Positions 5,870 to 6,305 of a stretch of 6,305 nucleotides of DNA are shown here, piece after piece. Position numbers and translations under genes: made by a program. Source of the DNA: Roseburia sp. (lineage in GTDB: Bacteria > Bacillota > Clostridia > Lachnospirales > Lachnospiraceae); contig JAUUNJ010000157.1 in NCBI GenBank assembly GCA_030844625.1, positions 1 to 6,305 on the forward strand, given 5' to 3'. The notes under the pieces were generated by a model. It was not told where the DNA came from and did not search any database. It saw nothing but the letters and a program-made list of their open reading frames with translations. Within the stretch, counting starts at the first letter, position 1. Each line of letters opens with the position of its first letter.

Positions 5870-5900
5870 TACCTTATCAAAAAAGCTTGGAGGTGTAGTT

Positions 5901-6305
5901 GTGGAAGGCGTAAATATTTATACAGATCTGGCATTAGAAGAGAGAGAACGTTTTAAAAGAAATGTTGAAATAGAGGGAGTAAAAATAGAAAAGAAGTATA
6001 GCGATAATCTGGATATGACCACTACAGTGGTGGAAATTTTTAATGAAGAGGGCTCTAACGCAATGGGAAAGCCGGAAGGCAGCTATATTACAATGGAAAC
6101 AAGGCTCTTAAAAAATGCAGAGGAAAGTACGCGAAAAACAATAGCAGGGCATTTAAGTAATCACCTTAGTCAGATGGTTAAGGACATAAATGTAAAAAAT
6201 GTATTAATAGTCGGGCTGGGAAATTCCCAGGCAACCCCGGATGCCCTTGGACCCAAAACTGCCGAAGGAATATTGACAGGAAATAATATATATTGTGTAT
6301 CACCG
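5901..6305 (+). CDS. gpr: Germination protease GPR, N-terminal part (cut by the window end)
   Basis: GPR is the sporulation-specific protease (peptidase family A25) that degrades the small acid-soluble DNA-binding proteins when a spore germinates. It is made as a zymogen in the forespore and processes itself. The 135 codons visible include TDLALE (8-13), the conserved propeptide-processing region that resembles the cleavage motif of its substrates. Further on are GKPEGSYITME (56-66) and IVGLGNSQATPDALGP (103-118), the strongest family signature. Asp114 lies in the TPDALGP segment, which contains one of the two aspartates proposed as catalytic in the Bacillus enzyme. The start is a GTG with GGAGGTG (5889-5895) five bases before it; no other start codon exists in frame back to a TAA at 5844-5846. 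The N-terminal pro-segment before TDLA is only seven residues, and the residue before the Thr is Tyr, where I would expect Arg. The 3' part, with the rest of the catalytic domain, lies outside the window. Confidence 0.95.
   Translation, partial: MEGVNIYTDLALEERERFKRNVEIEGVKIEKKYSDNLDMTTTVVEIFNEEGSNAMGKPEGSYITMETRLLKNAEESTRKTIAGHLSNHLSQMVKDINVKNVLIVGLGNSQATPDALGPKTAEGILTGNNIYCVSP

Noticed and set aside
1..6305. Mobile element, CRISPR array, toxin-antitoxin, phage or other defence system.
   Set aside because: No transposase, integrase, regularly spaced repeat array or paired small genes were seen on either strand; the genes are core competence, replication, ribosome and sporulation functions plus one surface lipoprotein.

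Overview
The window looks like a chromosomal segment of a low-GC, spore-forming member of the Clostridia (Bacillota), plausibly a Lachnospiraceae relative. Three things support this: AT-rich DNA with strong GGAGG ribosome binding sites, a spore germination protease (gpr) and a GerMN-domain protein, and the gene order comEC - holA - rpsT - gpr. As I recall it, that order matches the Bacillus subtilis neighbourhood comEC-holA-rpsT-gpr-spoIIP-lepA. The family-level placement is an inference from general character, not from a marker search.

Layout. Positions 1-514 (+) hold the 3' part of a GerMN-domain protein. Positions 640-3198 (+), probably extended upstream to 580, encode ComEC/Rec2, the inner-membrane DNA uptake channel. 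The 120-base gap to 3318 holds a good sigma-A promoter for the next gene. Positions 3319-4305 (+) encode HolA, the delta subunit of the DNA polymerase III clamp loader. A strong hairpin at 4320-4352 ends holA and also, read on the other strand, the convergent rpsT (4378-4641, -), encoding ribosomal protein S20. rpsT has a near-consensus promoter and a structured leader of about 107 bases. Next, also on the minus strand, comes a 279-residue lipoprotein with six 23-residue leucine-rich repeats of the BspA/LRR_5 type (4830-5669). A divergent intergenic region of 231 bases (5670-5900) carries its promoter and a forespore-type promoter for gpr, which starts at 5901 (+) and runs off the window end.

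Functionally this is a conserved housekeeping and competence/sporulation block rather than a mobile or defence region. I see no insertion sequence, CRISPR array, tRNA, rRNA or prophage gene. The less ordinary points are: (i) comEC has its strong Shine-Dalgarno sequence in front of an ATA codon rather than a standard start; (ii) the rpsT leader has mutually exclusive inverted repeats and a hairpin whose loop can pair with the Shine-Dalgarno sequence, suggesting autoregulation; (iii) the repeat lipoprotein gene sits between rpsT and gpr, which are adjacent in the order I recall from B. subtilis; (iv) a perfect 18-bp palindrome lies between the lipoprotein stop codon and the rpsT promoter.
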